The translations under genes were made by a program, and so were the position numbers. Shown here piece after piece: positions 8,481 through 17,077 of a stretch of DNA of 35,323 bases. The notes beneath the pieces were generated by a model, which saw only the letters and a list, made by a program, of their open reading frames with translations, was not told the DNA's origin and ran no database searches. Every line of letters begins with the position of its first letter. Position 1 is the stretch's first letter. Origin of the DNA: Micromonospora sp. CPCC 205371 (lineage in GTDB: Bacteria > Actinomycetota > Actinomycetes > Mycobacteriales > Micromonosporaceae); contig NZ_JAIBNX010000082.1 of the NCBI RefSeq assembly GCF_026130045.1, forward strand, positions 1 through 35,323, in the 5' to 3' direction.

Positions 8481-9445
8481 GCGGGGGCCTCCCTTGTGGA
8501 CGGTAGGCGCGCCTCGGACGCGGTGCGGACGACGGCGGCGCAGAACGTGCCGCCCTGGCCGACGGAGACCATGAGCACGAGGTCGCCCGGTGCCAGCGCG
8601 GCCTCCGCGCGAGCGGTCACCAGGTTCACGAACGGGTCCGCGCAGTGGCAATGGCCCATCCTCGGGACGTTGGCGAGGTACACGCGGTCGAGGGCCAGCC
8701 CGAGCTGCCGCGCCACCACGCTCCACGAGTACCGGTTGACGTTGTGCGGCAGCACGAGGGAGACGGCGTCCAGCGACACCCCCGCGGTGTCGAGGACGTC
8801 CCGGATCACCGCTGCCACGGTCGGCACGTAGAGCTGGTGGTACCGGCGGCGCAGCGGCTCCGGCATGTTGCCGGCCTCGTGGAACTCGCCGAGGGTGCGC
8901 CGGGCGACGCCCAGCACGGCGTCGCCGGGACCGTCCAACCCGACCAGCACCGCCGCCGCCGCGTCCCCGGTGACCGTGATGCCGGGCAGGTGTCTCATCA
9001 GCCGCGACACCACCTTGTCGGCGACCATGAGCAGGGCGGTGCTCCCCGGCGGCTCCGCCTGAAGCAGCGATTCGAGCACGGCCATGGCATAGAGGCCGAT
9101 CGCGCACGCCTGATGCGACACGGCGAACGCCCGCGCCCCGGCGAGGCCCAGCCGCTGCCGCACCGAGTCCATCAGGCGCGCGTCGGGCGGCGCGGCGTGC
9201 GGCGCCGTGTGGGCGTGCACCGCGTAGCGGACCCGCGAGCGGTCGACACCGGCCAGGGCGTCCTCTCCGGCGGCGACCAGCATGTCCAGCACCGTGCGCC
9301 GGCCGGCGGTGGGTATCCGGTCGAGTCCCAGGAACCGGGTCAGCCGGCGGACCTCGATGTCGGGGATACCGAGCCGGGCGTGCGGGTCGGCGATGCCGAT
9401 TGTGTCACCGGGCACGAACGGCGCCACCGCCTGGAGATAGAGCAT
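8477..9445 (-). CDS. KASIII-like ketoacyl synthase (cassette A)
   Basis: About 322 residues, normal KASIII length. The catalytic Cys lies in SHQACAIGL and the His in LPHNVNRYSW. The usual Asn motif (GNTS) is replaced by GHCHCADPFVNL, so the third residue looks like His or Cys instead of Asn. KASIII enzymes condense an acyl donor with a malonyl-ACP, or act as acyltransferases. The paralogue at 17764 has the same altered motif. The ATG at 9445 has GGAG about eight bases upstream; a GTG at 9451 is too close to that site. It lies 12 bases after the SbnB-like reading frame. Confidence 0.85.
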   Translation of the reverse strand: MLYLQAVAPFVPGDTIGIADPHARLGIPDIEVRRLTRFLGLDRIPTAGRRTVLDMLVAAGEDALAGVDRSRVRYAVHAHTAPHAAPPDARLMDSVRQRLGLAGARAFAVSHQACAIGLYAMAVLESLLQAEPPGSTALLMVADKVVSRLMRHLPGITVTGDAAAAVLVGLDGPGDAVLGVARRTLGEFHEAGNMPEPLRRRYHQLYVPTVAAVIRDVLDTAGVSLDAVSLVLPHNVNRYSWSVVARQLGLALDRVYLANVPRMGHCHCADPFVNLVTARAEAALAPGDLVLMVSVGQGGTFCAAVVRTASEARLPSTREAPA

Positions 9446-9457
9446 TCGCACGGCTCC

Positions 9458-10415
9458 CTACCATCGCCTGGCGTCCGCGAAGAAATCGGGTACCTCCCGG
9501 ACGGCGCCCTGGCGAGCGCCGATGGTGAACACCGCGAGGCCGACCGCGACGTCGAGCACGCCGAGCCCGAACGGCGAGAAGACGCGCGGCCGGTCCCGGC
9601 TGACCTTGACGTCGCCGCGCAGAAGCTGCGCGATGGTGCCGTCGATGAAGTCGTGGTGCCCGAACTTCTGCGCCGCCAGGTGCGGCGAGGTGCCCGCGTT
9701 CAGGCAGTGCGCGACGTCGTCCACGATGTTGTGTGACGCCGCGATGATGTCCGGCCCGATGTCGCGCAGCGAGATGTTCAGGACGGTCTGGCCGGCGTCG
9801 AAGAATCCCGCGTCCTCGATGTGCGGCGCGGTACCCCAGCGAGGCGATGTGGCGCGCCGACTTCTCGGCGTAGGCGGGCACGGTGTCGAAGACCGCCACG
9901 TCCACTATGGACCAGTCGAGCGCGCGGAGGAACTCGACGACGGTACGGGAGATGACACCGGCGCCGACCACCGCGACCTTTCCCGCTGTGCGGGCGCCGT
10001 GCAGGGCCTCGGCGGCGAGCGCGGCGGGCGCCGCCGTCCGCGCGGCGCTGGTCTGCGCGGCCTCCGGGCAGGCGGACGGGGACCCGGGCGCGGAGGCGGT
10101 GGGCAGCAGCACGGCCGGGGCGCGCGGGAGGTTGTCCGCGAGGTTGTCGGGAAAGCTGCTGATCCATTTGATGCCCGCGACGCCGCGTGGCTCGCGCACG
10201 AACGCGGGCAGGGCGATGATCCGAGCGTTCGGCTTCTCCGGGAAGCGCAGGAACTGACTGTTCAGGCAGATCGTCTCGCCGCGCTCGTGCGCCAGATACG
10301 TGTCCCGGACGCAGGCGACGATCTCCGGCCGCGACGCCTCGACGACGGCGCGAACGCTTCGCGCGTCCATCGTGTGGAAGGGTTTTTCGGCTGTCGTGTG
10401 CGAGGGGATCGTCAC
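9458..10415 (-). pseudogene. SbnB/VioK-like N-(carboxyethyl)-diaminopropionate dehydrogenase, interrupted
   Basis: The N-terminal part (from GTG at 10415 to about 9835) reads as an ornithine cyclodeaminase-fold protein: ICLNSQFLRFPEKPNARI, GIKWISSFPDN, and the NAD motif VVGAGVISRTVVEFL. The C-terminal part (about 9835 to 9458) continues in another frame: GTAPHIEDAGFFDAG, TVLNISLRDIGPD, LAAQKFGHHDFIDGTI. Between VFDTVPAYAEKSARHIASLG and GTAPHI only about 20 residues remain where the family has about 40, and the strand before TTAGTPHI is missing. This fits a short deletion that also shifts the frame. SbnB with SbnA makes L-2,3-diaminopropionate; no SbnA homologue is visible here. Either the gene is dead or the assembly lost bases. 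Confidence 0.8.
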
Positions 10416-10443
10416 CGCGCCAGCGTAGGGCGGGTCGCGCGCG

Positions 10444-10486
10444 ACCGGACAGGCAACGGCGGCGGCAGGAAAGTTGCCTGCCCGGT
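10444..10486. promoter_or_regulatory. Inverted repeat in divergent promoter, candidate operator
   Basis: Arms ACCGGACAGGCAAC (10444-10457) and GTTGCCTGCCCGGT (10473-10486) pair at 13 of 14 positions around a 15-base spacer. The element sits between the leftward SbnB-like gene and the long rightward operon. AGGCAAC and GTTGCC words recur in the divergent promoter at 4452-4504. The layout suits binding by a dimeric regulator such as the StrR-type protein at 25911. The StrR consensus itself (GTTCGAC-type arms, 11-base spacer) does not match. Confidence 0.6.
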
Positions 10487-10550
10487 TCCTGTACGCGCGC
10501 CGGTGCCGCCGCCTACGTTGGCGGTCTGTTCACGGTCAGGGTGTGGAGAG

Positions 10551-11921
10551 ATGGCAGAGGACGCATGCTTGGAACTGAGTATCGGGCAGCAGGCGCTGTG
10601 GTTTCTCCATGAGCTCGCACCGGACAGCAGCGCCTACAACGTGGCCGCGGCGATGAACCTGCATTGCACCGTCGACGTCCCGGCGATGGGCGCGGCGGTG
10701 CGCCGGGTGACTGCCGGAAACAGCGTGTTGAATTGCGTTTTCCGGGCGGTCGCCGGTGAGGTGCGGCGCTACTCCGGCGGCGCGGAAACCGTCCTGGAGG
10801 TCCACGACGTGACCGTGGACGACGCCGGGGCGCGGGATCTGGCGCAACGGTTGGCGCAGCGCTCATTCCGGCTCGACCGTGAGCCGCCGGTCAGGTTCGC
10901 GCTGATGCGCCGCACCGGCGGGCCGGACGTGCTGCTCATGGCCGCGCACCACATCGCGACGGACAACTCGTCGCAGGTGCTGATCATGCGGGACGTCCTG
11001 GACCAGTACGCCGCTCTCGTGGCGGGGATTGACCGCGACGTCGCGGACACCGGCGCCGGCTTCGACCCGTTCGTGCGCCGGGGGCGCGAGTTCCTCGGGT
11101 CGGCGCGGGGGGGGGAGGCACACGCCTACTGGCGCGACGAGCTGGGGCGCGCGTCCGGCCGAAGTGCCCTGCCGACCGACCGGCCCAGACCCGCCGTGTA
11201 CCGGTTCGAGGGCGCCGAGATCGACGTCGATCTGCCGCGGGACGCGATGGCGGATCTCGACGCGGCGGCCGCCGCGGGGGGCGTGAGCCCCTTCGCGTAC
11301 CTCTTCGCGGGCTTCCTCCTCCTGCTGTTCGCGTTCTGCGGCCGCGCCGACATCGTCATCGGCTATCCGGTGTCGGTCCGGCCGGACCGGCGGTACCGGG
11401 GCGCGGTCGGGCACTTCGTCAACACGTTGCCGCTCTGCGGGTGGCTCGACCCGGACGACTCGTTCGGCGCGCTGCTGAAGCGCACGCGCGAGAAGCTGTG
11501 GCGCGGCGGCCTGTACCGGGACTATCCCTTCGCGCTGATGCCGCGGCTGGTCGACGCCGACCGCGATGCGAGCCGAGCCGGGCTGGTCTCGGTCATGTTC
11601 GTGATGGGCTTCGACGACCCGGCCGACCCCTTCTACGAGATCTGGGAGCCGGGCCGTCGCGTCGAGTACGCCGGAATGACCGTCTCCCAATTCGACATGC
11701 CGCAGCAGCTGGGTCAGTTCGACATGACGCTTCAGGTGCTCCGCCACGGCGCCGCCAGCCGCGCGAAGCTCAAATACAACACCTCGCTGTTCGCGGTCGA
11801 AACCGTTCGCGAGCTGGCCGGCGGGTACGTCGGTCTGCTCCGCTCCGCGCTCGGCGGGCACCTGCCGGCGCGGCTCAGCGAGGTCGACCTTTACCAGAAT
11901 CGATGTGAGGAGCCCGCATGA
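10551..11921 (+). CDS. Free-standing NRPS condensation domain protein
   Basis: A 456-residue protein consisting only of a condensation domain. It shows LSIGQQALWFLHELAPDSSAYN (C1), AAHHIATDNSS (the HHxxxD catalytic motif), YPVSVRPDRRYRGAVGHFVNTLPL (C5) and YPFALMPRLV. The catalytic His and Asp are present. There are no adenylation or carrier parts, so it must join substrates held on separate carriers, for example a polyketide acyl-ACP and an aminoacyl carrier. It is first in the long rightward operon and overlaps the ACP gene by four bases. The ATG at 10551 follows GGAGAG with almost no spacing, so the true start is uncertain; the fold starts within 10 residues in any case. Confidence 0.9.
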   Translation: MAEDACLELSIGQQALWFLHELAPDSSAYNVAAAMNLHCTVDVPAMGAAVRRVTAGNSVLNCVFRAVAGEVRRYSGGAETVLEVHDVTVDDAGARDLAQRLAQRSFRLDREPPVRFALMRRTGGPDVLLMAAHHIATDNSSQVLIMRDVLDQYAALVAGIDRDVADTGAGFDPFVRRGREFLGSARGGEAHAYWRDELGRASGRSALPTDRPRPAVYRFEGAEIDVDLPRDAMADLDAAAAAGGVSPFAYLFAGFLLLLFAFCGRADIVIGYPVSVRPDRRYRGAVGHFVNTLPLCGWLDPDDSFGALLKRTREKLWRGGLYRDYPFALMPRLVDADRDASRAGLVSVMFVMGFDDPADPFYEIWEPGRRVEYAGMTVSQFDMPQQLGQFDMTLQVLRHGAASRAKLKYNTSLFAVETVRELAGGYVGLLRSALGGHLPARLSEVDLYQNRCEEPA

Positions 11922-12190
11922 CCGACTCCACCGTGCGTGCCGGTGTCGACGACGCGCAGCGCGCGAAGATCAAGGACATCGTGTGCGAGATCCTGGAGAT
12001 CGACCCCTCCGAGATGACCGACACGAGCCGGTTCAAGGAGGACCACGACGCGGACTCGCTGGGCGCGATCGAGATCCTTTCCGCTCTGGAAAGGGAGCTG
12101 AACATCGAGATCGAGCAGGAACAGTTGGCCCGCATGGTCAACATCGACAGCGTCGTCGCCGTCGTCGACGAGGCGCTCGCGGCGCGATAG
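11918..12190 (+). CDS. Acyl carrier protein of the type II PKS
   Basis: A 90-residue ACP with the phosphopantetheine Ser in DADSLGAIEIL and the usual four-helix pattern (IKDIVCEILEIDPSEM at the start, IDSVVAVVDEAL at the end). It lies between the condensation protein and the KS, so it probably carries the growing chain of the KS/CLF system. It differs from the second ACP at 21412, which has GLDSTGVLDLM. The start overlaps the upstream stop (ATGA). Confidence 0.93.
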   Translation: MTDSTVRAGVDDAQRAKIKDIVCEILEIDPSEMTDTSRFKEDHDADSLGAIEILSALERELNIEIEQEQLARMVNIDSVVAVVDEALAAR

Positions 12191-12209
12191 CCGAAATGGA
12201 GCTTCGAGG

Positions 12210-13439
12210 ATGTCCCGAGATTCGCGCCGGGTGGTGATCACCGGCCTCGGTGTGGTTTCTCCCATCGGCATCGGTGTGACACGGTTTCTCACCGGCATCA
12301 GGACCGGCCGGAGCGGCGTCAAGAAGATCACGTCGTTCGACACCAGCGGCTTCCAGCACGCCAACGGCTGCGAGATCGACGATTTCGTCGCGGCCGACTG
12401 GATCCGGCGCGCCGATCCCGACGACCTCGGCCGGGCCAGCCAGTTCTCGGCGGCCGCGGCCCGGATGGCGGTCGCCGACGCCGGCATGCCCGCCGAGGAG
12501 CTGCGCCGGCGGCGGGTGCTGGTGTCGGTGGGCACGACCGACGGCGAGTCGCGCGACCTCGACACCCTCACCGCCCGGCAACTGGACGCCGGCGCCGAGA
12601 AGCTCGACGGGCGGACCGTGCGTCGCTCTGCGGCCGGGCGGCTGTCGTCCGGCGTGATCCGCGAACTCGGCCTGACCGACGTCGAGGCGGTCACCATCCC
12701 CACCGCCTGCGCCGCCGGCAACTACGCGATCGGCACCGGTTTCGACGCCCTGCGCGCCGGCGAGGTCGAGGCGGCCCTGTGCGGCGGCGCCGACGCCGTC
12801 TGCCGCAAGACCTTCAGCGGCTTCTACCGGATCGGCACCATCGCGCCGGTCGCGTGCCAGCCCTTCGATCGGGACCGCAAGGGCATCCTGACCGGCGAGG
12901 GCGCCGGCATGCTGCTGATGGAGACGCTGGAGTCCGCGGTGGGGCGCGGCGCCCCGATCTACGCCGAGGTGCTCGGGTACGCGCTCAACTGCGACGCCCT
13001 GCACCCCGTGGCACCCGACCTGGACAGCCTCGCCCGCTGCATCGCGCTCGCGCACCGGCACGCCGGCATCAAGCCCGCGGACGTGGACTTCATCTCGGCG
13101 CACGGCACCGGCACCCGCGCCAACGACGTGACCGAGACCGGCGCCATCTCGAAGGTCTTCACGCAGCCGCCTCCGACGATCTCGATCAAGAGCATGATCG
13201 GTCACACCATGGGCGCCGCCAGCGCGCTCGCGGCGGCCGCCTGCGCCCTCGCCATCCGGGAAGGGTTCATCCCGCCGACGATCAACCACAACGTCACCGA
13301 CCCGCAGTGCGGCATCGACTGCGTGCCCAACGAGGCGCGGTCGGCGGACGTCAACATCGTGCAGAACAACGCCTTGGCCTTCGCCGGCAACAACGCGGTG
13401 CTGATCCTCGGCCGGTACCGGAACGGGACACCGGCGTGA
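12210..13439 (+). CDS. Type II PKS beta-ketoacyl synthase (KS alpha, FabF-like)
   Basis: A 409-residue FabF-type ketosynthase with an intact Cys-His-His triad: PTACAAGNYAIG, SAHGTGTRAND and IGHTMGAAS. It starts with ITGLGVVSPIGIGV. It pairs with the Cys-less chain-length factor at 15206. Together with one ACP, a ketoreductase and a hot-dog protein it forms a set like the highly reducing type II PKSs that make polyenes (ishigamide, youssoufene, and the cinnamoyl chains of skyllamycin-type peptides). It would catalyse decarboxylative Claisen condensation of malonyl-ACP. GAGG lies 5' of the ATG at 12210. Confidence 0.94.
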   Translation: MSRDSRRVVITGLGVVSPIGIGVTRFLTGIRTGRSGVKKITSFDTSGFQHANGCEIDDFVAADWIRRADPDDLGRASQFSAAAARMAVADAGMPAEELRRRRVLVSVGTTDGESRDLDTLTARQLDAGAEKLDGRTVRRSAAGRLSSGVIRELGLTDVEAVTIPTACAAGNYAIGTGFDALRAGEVEAALCGGADAVCRKTFSGFYRIGTIAPVACQPFDRDRKGILTGEGAGMLLMETLESAVGRGAPIYAEVLGYALNCDALHPVAPDLDSLARCIALAHRHAGIKPADVDFISAHGTGTRANDVTETGAISKVFTQPPPTISIKSMIGHTMGAASALAAAACALAIREGFIPPTINHNVTDPQCGIDCVPNEARSADVNIVQNNALAFAGNNAVLILGRYRNGTPA

Positions 13440-14266
13440 CGGCGTACCCCTCCGCCCCACCGGAGACCGGCGCCGGACGCTGCCGGCTGCCCCGCGTCGC
13501 GGTGGCGTCGCGGCGGATGTTGCTGCTGCACGGGTTGGGCGGCGACGCGTCCACATGGGACGCGTTCCTGCGCCGCGGCGGCTTGGGGCACGAGGTGTGG
13601 GACGCGGACCTGCCGTGGCGGGGGCCGGCCGAGCCCGGCTGGACCCTCCGGTGCGACCCGCAGCGGGTGGTGACCGACCTCGTGAACGGCGAGGCGCCGG
13701 GGTGCGCGCGCGAGCCCTTCGACATCGTCGTCGCGCACTCGTACGCGGCCGGGCTCGTGCTGGCCGCCCTGGCGGCAGGTGAGATCCGCCCCGACGCGCT
13801 GGTACTGGTCAGCCCCTTCTACCGCGCCGACGCCGCGAGCTTCGACTGGCCGACGATCTCGTACAGCCTCAACGACTTCCACCTGGTCTTCGTGGAGGCG
13901 CTGCGGGTCAGCGGCGCCAGCCGGTCCGCGCGCACCCACCGCGCGGCGAACCACCGCACGGCGAGCCACCGCGACTGGATGGGACGCCAGCTGCGCGACC
14001 GCGTCGGCCCGTACGGCTGGATGGCCTTCTTCGACCTGTATCTGCGCACGCCGTTCCTGCGGCTCGACGAGGTTCGGGTGCCGGTACTGGTGGTCCGGGG
14101 CGACGCCGACGCCGCGAGCCGGCCCGAAGACAGCTGCCAGCTGACCCGCGCGCTGGCGAACGCCCGCTTCGCCAGCCTCCCGGGCTGCGGCCACTTCCCC
14201 ATGATCGAACAGCCCGAGGAGTTCTCCCGGGTCATCGGCCGGTTCCTCGAATCCACGTGGAGTTGA
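13436..14266 (+). CDS. Alpha/beta hydrolase (thioesterase- or lipase-like)
   Basis: About 276 residues with a hydrolase pattern: MLLLHGLGGDASTWDAF (oxyanion loop), nucleophile Ser in VVAHSYAAGLVL, acid in VVRGDADAASRPED, and His in LPGCGHFPMIEQPEEF. It starts with a GTG overlapping the KS stop and lies between the KS and the hot-dog gene, so it is probably part of the PKS system. Chain release or editing is plausible, but the substrate is unknown. The stretch ARTHRAANHRTASHRDWMG in the lid region is unusually basic. Confidence 0.85.
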   Translation: MTAYPSAPPETGAGRCRLPRVAVASRRMLLLHGLGGDASTWDAFLRRGGLGHEVWDADLPWRGPAEPGWTLRCDPQRVVTDLVNGEAPGCAREPFDIVVAHSYAAGLVLAALAAGEIRPDALVLVSPFYRADAASFDWPTISYSLNDFHLVFVEALRVSGASRSARTHRAANHRTASHRDWMGRQLRDRVGPYGWMAFFDLYLRTPFLRLDEVRVPVLVVRGDADAASRPEDSCQLTRALANARFASLPGCGHFPMIEQPEEFSRVIGRFLESTWS

Positions 14267-14267
14267 T

Positions 14268-15209
14268 GTGACAGCCACCGCCACCGCACCCGAGCTCACG
14301 ATGGGCACGACGACGCTGGAGCTGCGGCCCCGATACGAGGGCGCGAACATCGGCACGTGGATCGGGTTCAAACACGTCAACTACCTGGTCGAGGAGGCGG
14401 TGCTCGGCCACCTGCGGGCGTGCGGGCACCCGGCTGGCCGGCTCCACGAGCGGTACGGGCTCGGAGTCGACCTCGTCGACCTGGACACCAAGATCACGCA
14501 CGTGTCGCACGTCGACGACATCGTCACCGCGACGGTGCACGCGGTGGGCGTCGAGAGCGGGCGGCTGCGCCTCGCCGTCGACCTCGTGGTCGACCGGGAC
14601 GGGCCGGTCCGGGCCGCGCGGGCCACCGCCGGCGTGAGCCTGCGCCTCGACACCGGCGGCTGGCCGGCCGACCCGGTGCCCGACGAGCTCGCGCCGATCA
14701 CCGTGGACCGCCTCGGCAGGCCCGAGGCACCGGTCTCCGCCGGCGCTGACCCACTGGCCGGCCTGCTCGCCGGGCACAACGGGTTCGGCTGGGTGGCGCG
14801 GATGCCGTACTTCTACTGCCATTTCACCGAGCGCGTGCAGATGTCCGGCTACCTGCGCCACATGGAGGCCGCCCTCGACCTGTTCATGGCCGACCGCGGC
14901 GCCTCCATCGGGCGCATGCTGGCCGAGCAGAGCTGGATTCCGGTCGTGCACCGCTCGTCGGTCAGCTTCGTCGACGAGGCCAGGATCGAAGAGGACCTCT
15001 ACACCGTCTTCGTGGTGGAGGACGTCTTCAAGCGCCTCACCTTCACCGCGCGGATGGACTGCTACGTGCGCCGCGACGGCGGGCTGGTGCGGACGGCGAC
15101 GGGGCGGATCACCCACGGCTGGGCGGCCATCGAGGGCCGGCGGGCCTGGCGGTTGGTCGCCTTCGACGACCGGCTCATGCGGGTCCTCGCGGGCGGGAGG
15201 AGCCGATGA
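14268..15209 (+). CDS. Double hot-dog fold protein, probable PKS dehydratase or thioesterase
   Basis: A 313-residue protein with two hot-dog-like halves. The first begins IGFKHVNYLVEEAVLGHLR; the second has RMPYFYCHFTERVQMSGYLRHMEAALDLF. Both resemble 4HBT/YbgC-type folds. In highly reducing type II PKSs the dehydratase is a hot-dog protein, and no other dehydratase candidate exists in this operon, so dehydration of 3-hydroxyacyl-ACP is the preferred role. Thioesterase activity cannot be excluded. GTG at 14268 begins one base after the hydrolase stop, and the end overlaps the CLF start. Confidence 0.7.
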   Translation: MTATATAPELTMGTTTLELRPRYEGANIGTWIGFKHVNYLVEEAVLGHLRACGHPAGRLHERYGLGVDLVDLDTKITHVSHVDDIVTATVHAVGVESGRLRLAVDLVVDRDGPVRAARATAGVSLRLDTGGWPADPVPDELAPITVDRLGRPEAPVSAGADPLAGLLAGHNGFGWVARMPYFYCHFTERVQMSGYLRHMEAALDLFMADRGASIGRMLAEQSWIPVVHRSSVSFVDEARIEEDLYTVFVVEDVFKRLTFTARMDCYVRRDGGLVRTATGRITHGWAAIEGRRAWRLVAFDDRLMRVLAGGRSR

Positions 15210-16327
15210 CCCTCACCCTGTCGGCCTGGTCCGCGCTCTCGCCGTACGGCCTGGGGCGGGAGGCGTTCACCGCCGGCGTCAGGTCCGGTCGCAGCGGCGT
15301 CACCGTCCTGGACCGCGAGGCGTACCCCGGCCCGTTCGACCGGGCCGGTCTGGTCCCCGGGTTCACGGTGGCGGGCCAGCTGGGGCGGAAGGGCACCCGG
15401 TCCATGGATCGCCTCTCGGGCCTCGCGGTCACGCTGGTGCGCCAGCTGCTGGACGAGACAGGCGCGGACGCGGTAACCGACAGCGACGAGGTCGGTCTCG
15501 TGCTGGGCACCGGCTCCGGCTCCGTACAGAGCATCATGGACTTCACGGCCGCGTCGTTCACCGGCAAGAAGCCTTATCACGTGGACCCGGCCCTGTTCCC
15601 GAACGCGGTGATGAACCGCCCCGCCGGTCAGTGCGCCATCTGGCACCGGATCAGGGGCCCCAACGCCACGGTGGCGGGCGGCGCGGCCACCGGCCTGCTG
15701 GCGCTCAGCTACGCGGCGCGGCTGCTGCGCGGCGGGCACTGCCGCCAGGCCCTCGTCGGCGCGGTCGAGGAGTACTCGGTCCAGCGCGCCTGGCTGGAGT
15801 GGCACGCGCGGTCGGCGGGCGTCGACCCGGCGCCGCTGGCCGAGGGCGGAGCGCTGCTGCTGATGGAGGCGCCCGACGAGGCGCACCGGGCCGACCGGGC
15901 GCCGGTGGCGACCGTGCTGGCCACCCGCTTCATGGCCTTCGACGAGCCCGACCAGGCCCGTCAGGTGCTCGCGAACTGCGTCACGGCGGCGCTGCGGTCC
16001 GCCGGCGTGGCGCCGGAAGCCGTCGAGGTGGTGGCCCCGCTCGGTGCCGAGGGGGAGCTCGGCCGCCAGGAGGAACGGGCGACGGCCGACGCGCTCGGCG
16101 GCTCTACGCCGCGCGTGGTGCGGTGCCGCCCGCTGCTCGGCGACGCCTCCGCCGCTTCCGCGGCGTTCCAGATCGCCGTGCTGCTGGCGACCGCGCGGCC
16201 GGACGGCCGGCACGACACCGGGATCGGACTGGTGACCACGGTCGACCCGCACGGTGTGGTCGGCTGCGCGCTGCTGCGCATGGCCCCTGGGCCAACCAGC
16301 ACGGCCTCGGGGAGCCGAGATGGCTGA
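15206..16327 (+). CDS. Chain-length factor (KS beta)
   Basis: A 373-residue ketosynthase-fold protein in which the active-site Cys region reads GPNATVAGGAATGLLAL, with Gly where KS alpha has Cys. That, together with the loss of the HGTGT motif, identifies a non-condensing chain-length factor partner. It is separated from its KS by two genes, unlike the adjacent KS-CLF pairs of aromatic type II PKSs. It starts at ATG 15206, overlapping the previous gene, and overlaps the ketoreductase start at its end. Confidence 0.9.
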   Translation: MTLTLSAWSALSPYGLGREAFTAGVRSGRSGVTVLDREAYPGPFDRAGLVPGFTVAGQLGRKGTRSMDRLSGLAVTLVRQLLDETGADAVTDSDEVGLVLGTGSGSVQSIMDFTAASFTGKKPYHVDPALFPNAVMNRPAGQCAIWHRIRGPNATVAGGAATGLLALSYAARLLRGGHCRQALVGAVEEYSVQRAWLEWHARSAGVDPAPLAEGGALLLMEAPDEAHRADRAPVATVLATRFMAFDEPDQARQVLANCVTAALRSAGVAPEAVEVVAPLGAEGELGRQEERATADALGGSTPRVVRCRPLLGDASAASAAFQIAVLLATARPDGRHDTGIGLVTTVDPHGVVGCALLRMAPGPTSTASGSRDG

Positions 16328-17066
16328 CAGCGGCCGGCCGGTGGCCGTCGTCAGCGGCGGCTCGCGCGGCATCGGCGGTCAGGTCGTCACGCGGCTCGCC
16401 CGCGACGGGTTCGACGTCGCCTTCTGCTACCGAGCCGACGACGCCGCGGCCGGACACGTGGCCAAGGAGTGCGCCGCGCTCGGCGCCGAGGTCTTCGTCC
16501 AGCGGGTCGACGTGACCGACCGGCAGGCGACCGAGCGCTTCGTGCGCGACGGCGAGGCGCGGCTGGGCCACGTACGGGCCGTGGTCTCGTGCGCCGGCAT
16601 CGTCCGGGACAACCCCCTGCCGCTCATGACGGCCGACGACTGGCACGCGGTGCTCGACGTCAACCTCACCGGCACGTACCACCTCTGTCGCGCCGCCGCC
16701 TTCCGGATGATGAAGCGCCGCAGCGGCGCGATCGTCACGCTCTCCTCCGTGGCCGGCGTCTACGGCAACGCCACCCAGGCCAACTACTCCGCCACCAAGG
16801 CCGGCATCATCGGCTTCACGAGCGCGCTGGCCAAGGAGTTGGGCCCGTACAGGGTCCGCGTCAACGCGGTGGCGCCCGGGCTCATCGAGACCGACATGGT
16901 GGCCGGGTTGTCGCCGGACCGCCGCCGCGCGCTGGCGGAACGGATACCCCTGGGCCGCTTCGGCCGCCCCGACGAGGTGGCCGACCTCGTGTCGTTTCTG
17001 GTATCCGAGCGGGCCGGATACATCACCGGACAGTCCTTCGGCATCGACGGCGGGCTCGTGCTGTGA
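16320..17066 (+). CDS. 3-oxoacyl-ACP reductase (FabG-type ketoreductase)
   Basis: A 248-residue short-chain dehydrogenase: VSGGSRGIGGQV (NADPH binding), VSCAGIV (the NAG motif), TLSSVAGVYGN with the catalytic Ser, and NYSATKAGIIGF with Tyr and Lys, ending SFGIDGGLVL. It reduces 3-oxoacyl-ACP to 3-hydroxyacyl-ACP. Its presence beside KS, CLF and ACP points to a reducing polyketide chain and not an aromatic one. The ATG at 16320 overlaps the CLF stop. Confidence 0.94.
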   Translation: MADSGRPVAVVSGGSRGIGGQVVTRLARDGFDVAFCYRADDAAAGHVAKECAALGAEVFVQRVDVTDRQATERFVRDGEARLGHVRAVVSCAGIVRDNPLPLMTADDWHAVLDVNLTGTYHLCRAAAFRMMKRRSGAIVTLSSVAGVYGNATQANYSATKAGIIGFTSALAKELGPYRVRVNAVAPGLIETDMVAGLSPDRRRALAERIPLGRFGRPDEVADLVSFLVSERAGYITGQSFGIDGGLVL

Positions 17067-17077
17067 AGGGAGCGACG

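Noticed and set aside
9700-9900. Programmed ribosomal frameshift in the SbnB-like gene
   Set aside because: About 20 conserved residues are missing in addition to the frame change, and no slippery sequence is evident; deletion or assembly error is simpler.
10444-10486. Classical StrR binding site
   Set aside because: Arm sequence and spacer length (15 bases, not 11) do not fit the StrR consensus, so only a generic operator is claimed.
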